Assembly (NCBI GenBank): GCA_031554275.1
Contig: JAVBKB010000034.1
Coordinates: 1-7,131, forward strand
Source of the DNA: JAVBKB01 sp031554275
GTDB lineage: Bacteria > Bacillota > Bacilli > JARBTR01
Direction: 5' to 3'
Length of the DNA: 7,131 bases
Shown here: piece after piece, positions 1 to 6,259 of the stretch
Layout of the letters: every line of letters starts with the position of its first letter
Position numbering within the stretch: position 1 is the first letter of the stretch
Notes under the pieces: generated by a model
What the model saw: the letters and a program-made list of their open reading frames with translations, nothing else
The model's database searches: none
Told to the model about the DNA's origin: nothing
Program-made: the position numbers and the translations under genes

Positions 1-846
1 CAAAGACTTTAAACCTCGAGTGATCAAGTATGAACACTACTTTAACAACTTAGAAGAGCGAAATAGTTATTCCAAAATAGATAAAGATGCGACATTTATG
101 CGGATGAAAGAAGATCATATGAGAAATGGGCAGCTGAAAGCAGGATACAATATCCAAATCGCTACAGAGAACCAGTTTGTCCTCCATAATCAGATCTATC
201 AAAATCCAACGGATACTCGAACACTGAAACCATTTTTGGATTCTTATGAAAAACAATTCGAAGAATTACCGAATACATTGTAGCAGACGCTGGTTATGGC
301 GGCGAAGAAAACTATCGTCATTTGGTTGAAGAAAAGGCACGTCAGTTACTAATCCCTTATACGATGTACCGAAAAGAACGAAAGAAAAAATTCAAAACAG
401 ACATAAAAAACTGGGTAAACTGGACGTACAAAGATGACGAGGACTATTTCATTTGCCCAAACAACCAAAAGGTAAATTTTATTCGTTACAGTACTAGAAA
501 TGATCATTATGGTTACAAACGTGATTTCAAAATCTATGAATGCGAAGACTGCCTAGATTGTCCACTCAGAAGTGAGTGCACGACAACCAAAGGAGATAAA
601 AAACGCCAAGTTCACTATACTCCTACTTGGGAAGAACTAAAACACAAGGCAAAAAGCAACCTTGAATCTGAAGAAGGTAAGGAAATCTATCGTCAAAGGA
701 AAATTGATGTGGAACCTGTTTTCGGTCAGATCAAGGCCAATTTGGGTTTCACTCGATTCCATCTACGAGGGATCACCAAGGTGCTTACCGAAAGTAACTT
801 GGTATTTATGGCCAATAATCTGAAGAAATTAGCCCTTTTAGGCTAA
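1..846 (+). pseudogene. IS1182-family transposase, frameshifted and 5'-truncated by the window
   Basis: This is a DDE-type transposase that would cut and join the ends of its own IS. The first part reads from position 2 in one frame (KDFKPRVIKYEHYF...) and contains the 'DKDATFMRMKEDHMRNG' block, which carries the likely first catalytic Asp. That frame meets a TAG at 281-283. The homology continues in another frame from about 271 (EYIVADAGYGGEENYRH, second Asp) to the TAA at 844-846. The second part holds a cysteine cluster (CEDCLDCPLRSEC) and the 'VEPVFGQIKANLGF' block with the likely catalytic Glu. One base is missing around 268-270, and restoring it would join the two parts. I see no slippery heptamer in the correct phase at the break, so this looks like decay rather than programmed frameshifting. 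The N-terminal part lies outside the window. Confidence 0.88.
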
Positions 847-864
847 CCTTCCCCTACCAAAAAG

Positions 865-910
865 AAGCGTCAGAGAAAAAATCAGTTTTTATGATTTTTC
901 TTTGACGCTT
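865..910 (+). terminator. Long hairpin behind the transposase, probable terminator
   Basis: The arms at 865-884 and 892-910 pair over about 19 bp with one bulge and one G-U wobble, around a 7-base loop. The outer part of the stem is AAGCGTCA/TGACGCTT and the inner part is A/T rich. Only a short T run follows, so it is not a textbook terminator. Lying between the transposase stop and the IS end, it could stop transcription in either direction or shield the element from outside transcription. Confidence 0.55.
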
Positions 911-925
911 TCTGCTGTTTTAGAT

Positions 926-943
926 GGGTTTTGTCCCAGCCTC
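926..943 (+). repeat. Right terminal inverted repeat of the IS1182-like element
   Basis: The sequence GGGTTTTGTCCCAGCCTC reads GAGGCTGGGACAAAACCC on the opposite strand, which resembles the terminal repeats of IS1182-like elements. It lies about 80 bases behind the transposase stop, a plausible spacing. The matching left repeat is outside the window, so the exact outer base is uncertain by a few positions. Confidence 0.6.
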
Positions 944-1003
944 AGTTTTCGCATACTTAAAATTGGGCGTATCCACTCATATAAAGGCAATTATTGCTTT
1001 TTT

Positions 1004-2026
1004 TTATATCTCTTCAATTAACTTATCAAAATCATTTTTAAAGATTCTATCTTGAGCGATACGATATTTTTCAAACTCACTCTCTGCGTAATCTTTTGCA
1101 ATTGCCATCGAAATCTTGCCGGCGTTTTCTAAAATATCTCGGTCATCCGCCAGAAGAAATTTATCAATTCTAGTTGACCAATCTTCCATTGACATAGGAA
1201 TGTGACGCTTTGCCCTTGATTCTGCTAATTCCAAGAAAGCATTCACGATTCTTCCGAGATCATCTAATTCTTCTTTCGACAGGAAATTCTTTGCAACAGA
1301 AACATCCGACTTCTTAATCTTGCCATCTGGTGCACTGTCCCATGTTGTTAAACCCATATGTTTTTTTTCGCTACTTGCTCGGTCGCAAATAATTTCTGCT
1401 GCTGTTTTATGGGAAATTGCAAAATGCATTTTATTTTGTACTTTAGCAAAGAACTGTTTTGTTAAAGGAGCGTTTTTATCATAATCAATACTCGTTGCAT
1501 AAATATCCGTCACTTTTTGATAAAATCTTCTTTCACTTAACCGAATTTCTCTTATTTCTTCTAAAAGCTTCTCAAAATAATCTTCGTTTATATAAGTTCC
1601 GTTCTCCATTCTTTTACGATCAAGAACATAACCTTTAAGAGCAAAATCTCTCAAGACTTGTGTAGCCCATCTTCTAAATTGAGTAGCACGCATCGAATTT
1701 ACTCGGTATCCAACAGAAATAATGACATCCAAATTATAAAATTGAATTTCACGCTCTACCTCTCGAGCCCCCTCTTTTTGAACTATCCGGAATTTCCGGA
1801 TAGTTGAATCTTCTAGCAATTCTCTATCTGCAAAAACATTCTTAAGATGCTCATTAATAGTTCTTGTATCAACTTGAAACAGCTCAGCCATCATTTTTTG
1901 AGTAAGCCAAACAGTCTCATTCTCATAATGAACTTCAATTGTCTCAGACTGTTCTTGAGTTGAAAAGATTAGAAATTCGGCTGTACTATTTCTGATTCTT
2001 AATTCCCTAGAATTCTCACTTTTCAT
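1004..2026 (-). CDS. rhuM: RhuM family protein (function unknown)
   Basis: This complete 340-residue protein has the usual length of RhuM, a family named after a gene of Salmonella pathogenicity island 3 and common in accessory regions. Residues 38-65 (VWLTQKMMAELFQVDTRTIN...) look like a helix-turn-helix. Residues 98-137 carry the hallmark 'NLDVIISVGYRVNSMRATQFRRWATQ', and 204-227 carry the C-terminal hallmark 'ISHKTAAEIICDR...MGLTTW'. No signal peptide or membrane segment is visible, so it should be cytoplasmic and may bind DNA. The ATG start has a GAGGT Shine-Dalgarno 7 bases upstream. Its biochemical role is not established. It is the only large gene of the accessory patch that looks intact and standard in length, and it lies 72 bases behind the DUF1871-like gene on the same strand. 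A link to the IS is proximity only. Confidence 0.88.
   Translation of the reverse strand: MKSENSRELRIRNSTAEFLIFSTQEQSETIEVHYENETVWLTQKMMAELFQVDTRTINEHLKNVFADRELLEDSTIRKFRIVQKEGAREVEREIQFYNLDVIISVGYRVNSMRATQFRRWATQVLRDFALKGYVLDRKRMENGTYINEDYFEKLLEEIREIRLSERRFYQKVTDIYATSIDYDKNAPLTKQFFAKVQNKMHFAISHKTAAEIICDRASSEKKHMGLTTWDSAPDGKIKKSDVSVAKNFLSKEELDDLGRIVNAFLELAESRAKRHIPMSMEDWSTRIDKFLLADDRDILENAGKISMAIAKDYAESEFEKYRIAQDRIFKNDFDKLIEEI
1781..1805. repeat. Perfect 12-bp inverted repeat inside rhuM
   Basis: AACTATCCGGAA, one central base, then TTCCGGATAGTT form a perfect palindrome with 12-base arms. It lies within the rhuM reading frame and encodes TIRKFRIV, a symmetrical run of codons that could produce the palindrome by coincidence. 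As DNA it resembles a site for a dimeric binding protein, and as RNA it would form a stable, very tight hairpin. Confidence 0.7.
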
Positions 2027-2033
2027 TCAAATT

Positions 2034-2057
2034 ACCTCGATTCCAGATTCAATTATA
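2034..2057 (-). promoter_or_regulatory. Shine-Dalgarno and likely -10 box of rhuM
   Basis: On the - strand a TATAAT sits at 2057-2052 and a GAGGT Shine-Dalgarno at 2038-2034, 7 bases before the rhuM ATG. No good -35 box stands at 16-18 bases; the nearest candidate, TTGCAC, is 22 bases upstream, which is too far. The -10 box suggests rhuM can be transcribed separately from the gene upstream, but the promoter call is tentative. Confidence 0.4.
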
Positions 2058-2098
2058 CTGTAAGACCCACGAGAGCCTGGTGCAAGTCAGAAGTGTAA

Positions 2099-2836
2099 TC
2101 AATTTTCATTTGTTCCCCTTCTTTGCAATCTATCAAATATCCTTTGAGCAACTCCTAAACATTTTTCAACCGTAAAAATTTCATCATCGAAGAAAGCATT
2201 TGTAAAAACTTCGGAAACTACTTCTGCAATTTCTTCCACATCGCTCTCACACGAAATCATATATATTATTTTTTTAGCTTCTGAAAAAAATTCATCGTCA
2301 GGTGCAAACGGCAACAGATCAAAAGGATTCCAACAATCAATTTCTTTCTTAACAATTCTGAATAGATCTATTTTCGAACCTTTAACTCTTTTACTAACGC
2401 CGAAACCAATTCCTCGAAATTTTCTAGGGTTTTTTAGCGCTTCTCTAAAATTCAAATCGACATCATTTTCCTTGTGAAAATTCGGGCGAATTGGCACATA
2501 AATCTTATCAATATCTGTGTCAATTACAACATCTCCCTTTAACCCTAGATAATGTTCTGGAGAGATAAGTTCATAACCAAACAAACGACAAAATTTTTCT
2601 GGATGATTACTTATTGGAACTTGTAGTTCCTTAACCTCTTTGTACATTTCTTTGATTTCTTCAATTGAATACCTTCTCCCATGTAGAAAGACATCACCTA
2701 TGTACTGTTCAAATCTGATAATCATTAAATCACAACCGTTGCTAATCAGTCTTATAGCATCAAATTTGGCTTTACGTAAAAAGCCATATACACTGATTCT
2801 CTCACAATTCCCATTAAGTGAAAAGAAACAATTCAT
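2099..2836 (-). CDS. Uncharacterised protein with DUF1871-like C-terminal domain
   Basis: I do not recognise the N-terminal two thirds (MNCFFSLNGNCERISVYGFL...), which has no signal peptide or membrane segments. The last 90 or so residues (IVKKEIDCWNPFDLLPFAPDDE..., then an acidic stretch with DVEEIAEVVSEVF and EKCLGVAQRIFDRL) resemble DUF1871, a small-domain family found in Bacillales (YugE-like) with no known function. The ATG at 2836 is chosen, giving 245 residues, because the 24 codons before it (from a TTG at 2908) read KVDIVPSNIQLSTIETLLVNS, which is ParA sequence and not part of this protein. The drawback is that no good Shine-Dalgarno precedes the ATG, so the chimeric 269-residue form, or loss of the true 5' end, remains possible. 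An immunity-type role would be speculation. Confidence 0.6.
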   Translation of the reverse strand: MNCFFSLNGNCERISVYGFLRKAKFDAIRLISNGCDLMIIRFEQYIGDVFLHGRRYSIEEIKEMYKEVKELQVPISNHPEKFCRLFGYELISPEHYLGLKGDVVIDTDIDKIYVPIRPNFHKENDVDLNFREALKNPRKFRGIGFGVSKRVKGSKIDLFRIVKKEIDCWNPFDLLPFAPDDEFFSEAKKIIYMISCESDVEEIAEVVSEVFTNAFFDDEIFTVEKCLGVAQRIFDRLQRRGTNEN

Positions 2837-2842
2837 TTCGAC

Positions 2843-3180
2843 CGAATTCACCAACAAAGTCTCAATTGTAGAAAGCTGAATATTAGAAGGCACAATATCC
2901 ACCTTCAACAGACAAAATGTAGTCCTCCCGCTTAGGCAACACCTTCTTAGAAATCACGCTTTCCAAAATCTTAAACATCGTCACTTCAATCTCATCCGGA
3001 TCAGGATAACCCAAGTTCATCGTCAAATTACTCTGTGCATCCTGATCAACAAGCAACAGCTTCTCACCCTTCTGGGCCAACCCAGTCAAGACTAATCGTT
3101 GAAGTTGTCTTCCCGACCCCACCTTTCTGATTACAAACAGCAATCAATTTTGCATTCAATCTCACAAAATTCTTCCTCAT
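2843..3180 (-). pseudogene. ParA-family ATPase remnant, twice frameshifted and 3'-truncated
   Basis: ParA/Soj ATPases segregate plasmids, integrative elements or chromosomes. The N-terminal piece, from the ATG at 3180 (or the TTG at 3159), has the deviant Walker A NQKGGVGKTTSTIS at about residues 17-30. Homology then moves frame near 3086 (TGLAQKGEKLLLVDQDAQSN, which contains the VD..AQ block; GYPDPDEIEVTMFKIL follows). It moves frame again near 2900, giving VDIVPSNIQLSTIETLLVNS. Each change is explained by a loss of two bases (or gain of one). Homology stops at about 2843, so roughly 110 of the usual 250-270 residues remain, and the Walker B region and C-terminal half are gone. It cannot make a working ParA. 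It resembles ParA proteins of conjugative or integrative elements in Firmicutes and probably marks a lost element. Confidence 0.85.
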
Positions 3181-3280
3181 TCTCCACACTCCCGAACTAA
3201 TTTGTAATTGTCCCAATCCTCTCACAGCATTCCTTTTTATGCGGTTGTCACATTGCAAAGTATCATAGCAATCATTCTAA

Positions 3281-3308
3281 CAAAAAATCACCCAGTCTCC
3301 TGAGTGAT
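3281..3308 (-). terminator. Intrinsic terminator of gerE
   Basis: On the - strand ATCACTCAG, a GAGA loop and CTGGGTGAT form a 9-bp stem with one G-U wobble, followed by a run of six T (the first of which lies in the stem). It begins 10 bases behind the gerE stop. The loop is of the stable GNRA type. Confidence 0.92.
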
Positions 3309-3318
3309 CTCCTTATCT

Positions 3319-3543
3319 TTATAACTCCAGCTCACCCATCCGCAGCAGTTCCACAACTGCTTGGGATCGCCCTTTCACACCAATCTTCTGCATGGCATTC
3401 GAGATGTGATTCCGCACTGTTTTTTCGCTAATAAACAATTCCTTAGCAATTTCACGTGTGGTTTTATCCTGTATGAGAAGCTCAAACACCTCGCGCTCAC
3501 GCTTCGTCAAGATGTGTTTTCTTGAGAATTCATTGTCTTTCAA
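3319..3543 (-). CDS. gerE: Spore germination/coat regulator GerE (LuxR-type helix-turn-helix)
   Basis: GerE is a small DNA-binding regulator of the mother cell during late sporulation; with SigK it controls spore-coat genes and dampens sigK itself. The 74-residue product has the same length as Bacillus subtilis GerE and nearly the same sequence, including LTKREREVFELL (12-23), the helix-turn-helix around TTREIAKELFISEKTVRNHISNAM (28-51) and the end GRSQAVVELLRMGELEL. There is no receiver domain, which is normal for GerE. The start is the TTG at 3543, 8 bases after an AGGAGGG Shine-Dalgarno. The gene has its own SigK-type promoter and its own terminator, so it forms a single-gene unit. In B. 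subtilis gerE lies behind the sdhCAB genes; here an ABC importer precedes it. It appears fully intact despite the decayed genes downstream. Confidence 0.96.
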   Translation of the reverse strand: MKDNEFSRKHILTKREREVFELLIQDKTTREIAKELFISEKTVRNHISNAMQKIGVKGRSQAVVELLRMGELEL

Positions 3544-3551
3544 GTAGATAA

Positions 3552-3558
3552 CCCTCCT
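3552..3558 (-). promoter_or_regulatory. Strong Shine-Dalgarno that sets the gerE TTG start
   Basis: AGGAGGG on the - strand stands 8 bases ahead of the TTG at 3543. No ATG in this frame lies nearby, so this site decides the start and gives a product matching GerE from its first residues. Confidence 0.88.
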
Positions 3559-3590
3559 ATCCTTAAGGAAAGGTGTATATTTTGTCTGTA

Positions 3591-3617
3591 TATAATATGA
3601 AATTACAATTAAATTGT
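3591..3617 (-). promoter_or_regulatory. SigK-type promoter of gerE
   Basis: On the - strand an AC at 3617-3616 is followed by 16 bases and then CATATTATA at 3599-3591. This fits the SigK consensus (AC, 16-17 bases, CATA-NNN-TA) exactly. The predicted transcription start is near 3584, giving a leader of about 40 bases that holds the Shine-Dalgarno. B. subtilis gerE is known to depend on SigK, which agrees. Confidence 0.82.
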
Positions 3618-3648
3618 GAGAAATGTTGAACTTTAATTACTCAGCAAT

Positions 3649-3681
3649 ATTGATTGAATATTGATTGAATTTTCATTGAAT
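3649..3681. repeat. 11-bp tandem repeats upstream of the gerE promoter
   Basis: ATTGATTGAAT occurs twice head to tail (3649-3659, 3660-3670), followed by a degenerate third copy, TTTCATTGAAT (3671-3681). The array ends about 30 bases upstream of the SigK -35 element. It could be a protein-binding site or simply slippage-generated A/T-rich sequence. Confidence 0.5.
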
Positions 3682-3772
3682 TACACTTGAAAGCTGACAA
3701 AGAATGTACTGTCTTCATGCACAAGCATCTTAGACCTGAAACCCAACATCATGCTTTTATAGGCATCTTAAC

Positions 3773-3898
3773 TTAACAGTGAACTTTATCAATCGAAATT
3801 GATCCAGAAATCGGTGCAATCTTGTTATTCCTCAACTGAACTCTTCCGTCCATCCTGACTTTCATTTCGGGATTTTTCGAAACAATTAGTTCAGTCAA
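3773..3898 (-). CDS. Unrecognised 41-codon frame directly behind the permease gene (doubtful)
   Basis: A frame from the TTG at 3898 to the TAA at 3773-3775 encodes MTELIVSKNPEMKVRMDGRV followed by a short tail ending SIDKVHC. It is in the same frame as the permease and begins three codons after the permease stop, with no Shine-Dalgarno. The mixed, hydrophilic composition looks protein-like, but I cannot assign a family. It could be a remnant of a fourth operon gene, a leaderless small peptide reached by reinitiation, or chance. The rest of the stretch 3618-3907 shows only the 11-bp repeats, small ATGC/GCAT inverted repeats at about 3711-3735 and 3751-3766, and no convincing terminator for the ABC operon. 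Confidence 0.22.
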   Translation of the reverse strand: MTELIVSKNPEMKVRMDGRVQLRNNKIAPISGSISIDKVHC

Positions 3899-3907
3899 AT
3901 CACATAT

Positions 3908-5506
3908 TTAGTTAAGACCTATCCGTTTCCGCAAGATTTTTTGTAGTCCATAAATAATAATCTTCAACAGGATATTGGCAACCAAGATAAGGAGTGACAC
4001 TAAGGCTGCTGCTTCATACATGAATTGCCCCTCAAATTGAGGAATCATAAGAGCAATCGGCCGTGTTTCAACATTGAATAAGAACGTAACTGCTGAAATC
4101 GTTATCATTGCATTAATAAAGAAATAGCTAAACATTTCCAATATAGTGTCAAGAGTACATGGAATAATGACACCAAATAGCAAACGGACTCTTTTAATGC
4201 CAAGGGATTTCCCAACAGACTCGAGGTTGGGATCCACCTTAGATAAGGCATTATATGCGATTAAATATGGAGACGCTAAGAAGTGAACGATGTTCACCAA
4301 AATCAGTAGCCATATCGTTTGGTAAATCACAGTGTCTTTGAAAAACAAAACGTAACTTAATCCAAGTATCAAACCAGGAATCGCCAAGGACATCATCGAT
4401 AAAACATGTAAGAATTTATTTGCAAATGAAATCATTCTGACCGTTGCATATGCAATTAGATAGGCAATAATAGTTCCGAAGGCTGCTGTAAAAAAAGCAA
4501 TCAATAATGAATTGGACAAAGTATTTCCAAATCCCATATCTAAAAAGTACTGCACATGCTCGAATGTAAATGAATTATCATAAGGGTACTTCTTTACAAA
4601 CGCTGTAAAAGCAAATGAAATTATTGGCAATAAAATAATCGTCATAATAGCATACAACAAAATCGTGCAGAGAATATCTCTTTTTTTGTTGATTGCAGGG
4701 ATGTAGTCCTTTTTTGAAAATCCTAAAGTAACGCCATCCTTTTTTAATAAATCTATAATAAAAGCAAGTAAAGCGGGTGTTAATAGAATCATTCCAATGA
4801 AAGCACCCTTTGAAAAATCTAGCATCCCAATGACTTCCCGATACAGATAAACTGGTAATGTAACATACCTGCCCCCAACCGCCAAAGGCACTCCATAATC
4901 TGTGAAAATCATTGTGAAAACGGCAAATGTTGCAGAAATAAATGGTACCTTAAGATATGGTAGCGTGACAACAAAAAAAGTCCTTATTTTCGAGAGGCCG
5001 AAAACCCGAGACTGCTCATACAATGTCGCATCAATATACGTAAACCCATTGTGAAATATTAGAAAAGCGACTGGAAAAGAATACAAAACAGATCCAAGTA
5101 TAATCCCCTTTATTCCAAACAAATCTATATTAATGTTAAGTACATTTGTGAAAATACCATTCTCACCAAAAAAATTAATTATCCCAATACCATGAGAAAT
5201 CGAGGGTATTAGCATAGGGAGCGTAATTAAAATAATTAATACATTCTTCTTTTTAACATTACTACGACTAATTGTGTATGCAAAGAAATACGCTAAGGAA
5301 ACTGACACCAACGTTGCAATTGAAGTTACAATGACAGAGTTCTTCAGAACAGTCTTAAATCCATCTGTTCTGACAAACTCAGCCATAGATGCCCAATTTA
5401 TTTTCGTCATCATTGAAAAAACAGGAAGAATAATTGCAACGAGAAAGAATGTCAGTAAAAAAATTATGAAAACATAATTCCCTTTTTTAGAGTTTAATGT
5501 TTTCAT
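3908..5506 (-). CDS. Fused two-domain ABC importer permease (Fe(III)/2-aminoethylphosphonate type)
   Basis: This 532-residue integral membrane protein would form the whole channel of a binding-protein-dependent importer. It is an internal duplication of the permease fold. Hydrophobic segments start at residues 11-30 and, for the second half, at 279-303, giving about 12 membrane spans in all. Each half has an EAA loop that docks on the ATPase: about 160-179 (ATLYEQSRVFGLSKIRTFFV) and about 421-445 (LSKVDPNLESVGKSLGIKRV). This layout and length are typical of FbpB/ThiP-like and PhnU-like (2-aminoethylphosphonate) permeases. Its ATG overlaps the ATPase stop by four bases (ATGA), and no strong Shine-Dalgarno precedes it, so translation is probably coupled. 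The class is secure but the substrate is not: iron, phosphonate, thiamine-like or other solutes are all possible from the permease alone. Confidence 0.93.
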   Translation of the reverse strand: MKTLNSKKGNYVFIIFLLTFFLVAIILPVFSMMTKINWASMAEFVRTDGFKTVLKNSVIVTSIATLVSVSLAYFFAYTISRSNVKKKNVLIILITLPMLIPSISHGIGIINFFGENGIFTNVLNINIDLFGIKGIILGSVLYSFPVAFLIFHNGFTYIDATLYEQSRVFGLSKIRTFFVVTLPYLKVPFISATFAVFTMIFTDYGVPLAVGGRYVTLPVYLYREVIGMLDFSKGAFIGMILLTPALLAFIIDLLKKDGVTLGFSKKDYIPAINKKRDILCTILLYAIMTIILLPIISFAFTAFVKKYPYDNSFTFEHVQYFLDMGFGNTLSNSLLIAFFTAAFGTIIAYLIAYATVRMISFANKFLHVLSMMSLAIPGLILGLSYVLFFKDTVIYQTIWLLILVNIVHFLASPYLIAYNALSKVDPNLESVGKSLGIKRVRLLFGVIIPCTLDTILEMFSYFFINAMITISAVTFLFNVETRPIALMIPQFEGQFMYEAAALVSLLILVANILLKIIIYGLQKILRKRIGLN

Positions 5507-6258
5507 AGATCTGTACCAGTAATCGATTCCAAAGACGAAATCTTTTTGATTAAGTAGTCCCCCACAAACTCTTTAACAAAATCACTTTTTGGATTATTGA
5601 AGATATTCTTTGGTGTATCTATTTGCTCTATTTTACCCTTACGCATGACCAAAATCCGATCAGAAAGTAAAAACGCATCTTCCTGATCATGCGTAACATA
5701 AATCATCGTAATGCCAAAATCAAGTTGAATTTGCTTGAACAATTGGGCGAGCTCAAATCGTATTGCTGCATCTAATGCGGAGAGAGGCTCATCAAATAAA
5801 ATGATATCAGGTTTTAATACCAAAGTTCTTGCGATGGCAACACGCTGTTGCTGACCACCTGAAAGCTGATGAACCCGTTTCTTTAAATGATTCGAAAGAC
5901 CAACTTTCCCCAGCATTTCAATAGCAGTTTTCTCACCGTTTGCTCTATCACCCTTGATTTTCAAAGCATAAAGAACATTTTCCAAAACATTCATATTCGG
6001 AAAAAGGGCGTAGTTTTGAAAAACAATACCCATCTTTCTTTTTACTGGTTCATAAGATGTAATGTCCTCTTCACCTTTGAAAATTTTGCCTTCACCAGCT
6101 GTTTCAATACCAATTAGGATACGGAGTAATGTCGTTTTGCCACAGCCACTTGGACCAAGAATTGATAAAAACTCTCCTTCTGGAACTTCAAATGATATCT
6201 TGTCAAGAATCAGATCATGATGAAAACTTTTTGAAATCTCTAGCACTCTAAGTTTCAT
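5503..6258 (-). CDS. ABC importer ATP-binding protein
   Basis: This 251-residue cytoplasmic ATPase powers the importer. All nucleotide-binding elements are present: Walker A GPSGCGKT (35-42), Q-loop VFQNYALFP (79-87), signature LSGGQ (132-136), Walker B IILFDEP (152-158), D-loop SALD (160-163) and switch His190 (VTHDQEDA). It resembles the ATPases of the polyamine/iron/phosphonate group (PotA, FbpC, PhnT). Those often run to about 350 residues with a C-terminal TOBE domain; this one stops about 40 residues after 'VMRKGKIEQIDTPKNIFNNP' and therefore lacks TOBE. The ATG at 6258 follows the binding-protein stop after one base and has GGAAG 7 bases upstream, inside the preceding gene. This coupling indicates co-expression with the binding protein and the permease. 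Confidence 0.95.
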   Translation of the reverse strand: MKLRVLEISKSFHHDLILDKISFEVPEGEFLSILGPSGCGKTTLLRILIGIETAGEGKIFKGEEDITSYEPVKRKMGIVFQNYALFPNMNVLENVLYALKIKGDRANGEKTAIEMLGKVGLSNHLKKRVHQLSGGQQQRVAIARTLVLKPDIILFDEPLSALDAAIRFELAQLFKQIQLDFGITMIYVTHDQEDAFLLSDRILVMRKGKIEQIDTPKNIFNNPKSDFVKEFVGDYLIKKISSLESITGTDL

Positions 6259-6259
6259 A

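Larger units (their letters stand above)
1..943 (+). mobile_element. Partial IS1182-family insertion sequence (right part)
   Basis: The element enters from beyond the left edge and appears to end at the terminal repeat near 926-943. It carries a frameshifted IS1182-type transposase, a strong hairpin behind the gene, and an end that reads GAGGCTGGGACAAAACCC on the - strand. That reading resembles the GAGGCTGGGACAAAA ends I associate with IS1182-like elements in Firmicutes. The left end and any target-site duplication lie outside the window, so the boundary rests on the right terminal motif alone. Transposition in its own right is unlikely given the frameshift, although the ends might still be mobilised by an intact relative elsewhere in the genome. 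Confidence 0.75.

Noticed and set aside
985..1003. Possible terminator (GCAA-TTA-TTGC followed by a T run) on the + strand between the IS and rhuM
   Set aside because: The stem is only four base pairs, the first base pairs beyond it need a bulge, and it faces away from rhuM; too weak to call.
2640..2879. Open frame of 79 residues on the + strand
   Set aside because: It lies antisense to the DUF1871-like gene, has no convincing start signal and resembles no known protein.
3064..3258. A 64-residue frame beginning at a TTG at 3258 on the - strand
   Set aside because: Only the part from about 3180 onward resembles ParA; the upstream codons look like non-coding sequence, so the remnant is started at 3180.
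3319..3543. Interpretation as a truncated LuxR-type response regulator that lost its receiver domain
   Set aside because: Length, start, end and sequence match the complete 74-residue GerE, with its own promoter and terminator.
3711..3735. Hairpin with ATGC/GCAT and GTCT/AGAC arms as a terminator of the ABC operon
   Set aside because: The stem is interrupted by an internal loop and no T run follows on the - strand.
5274..5477. Open frame on the + strand opposite the permease
   Set aside because: It is antisense to the N-terminal part of a clear permease gene and is explained by its codon pattern.
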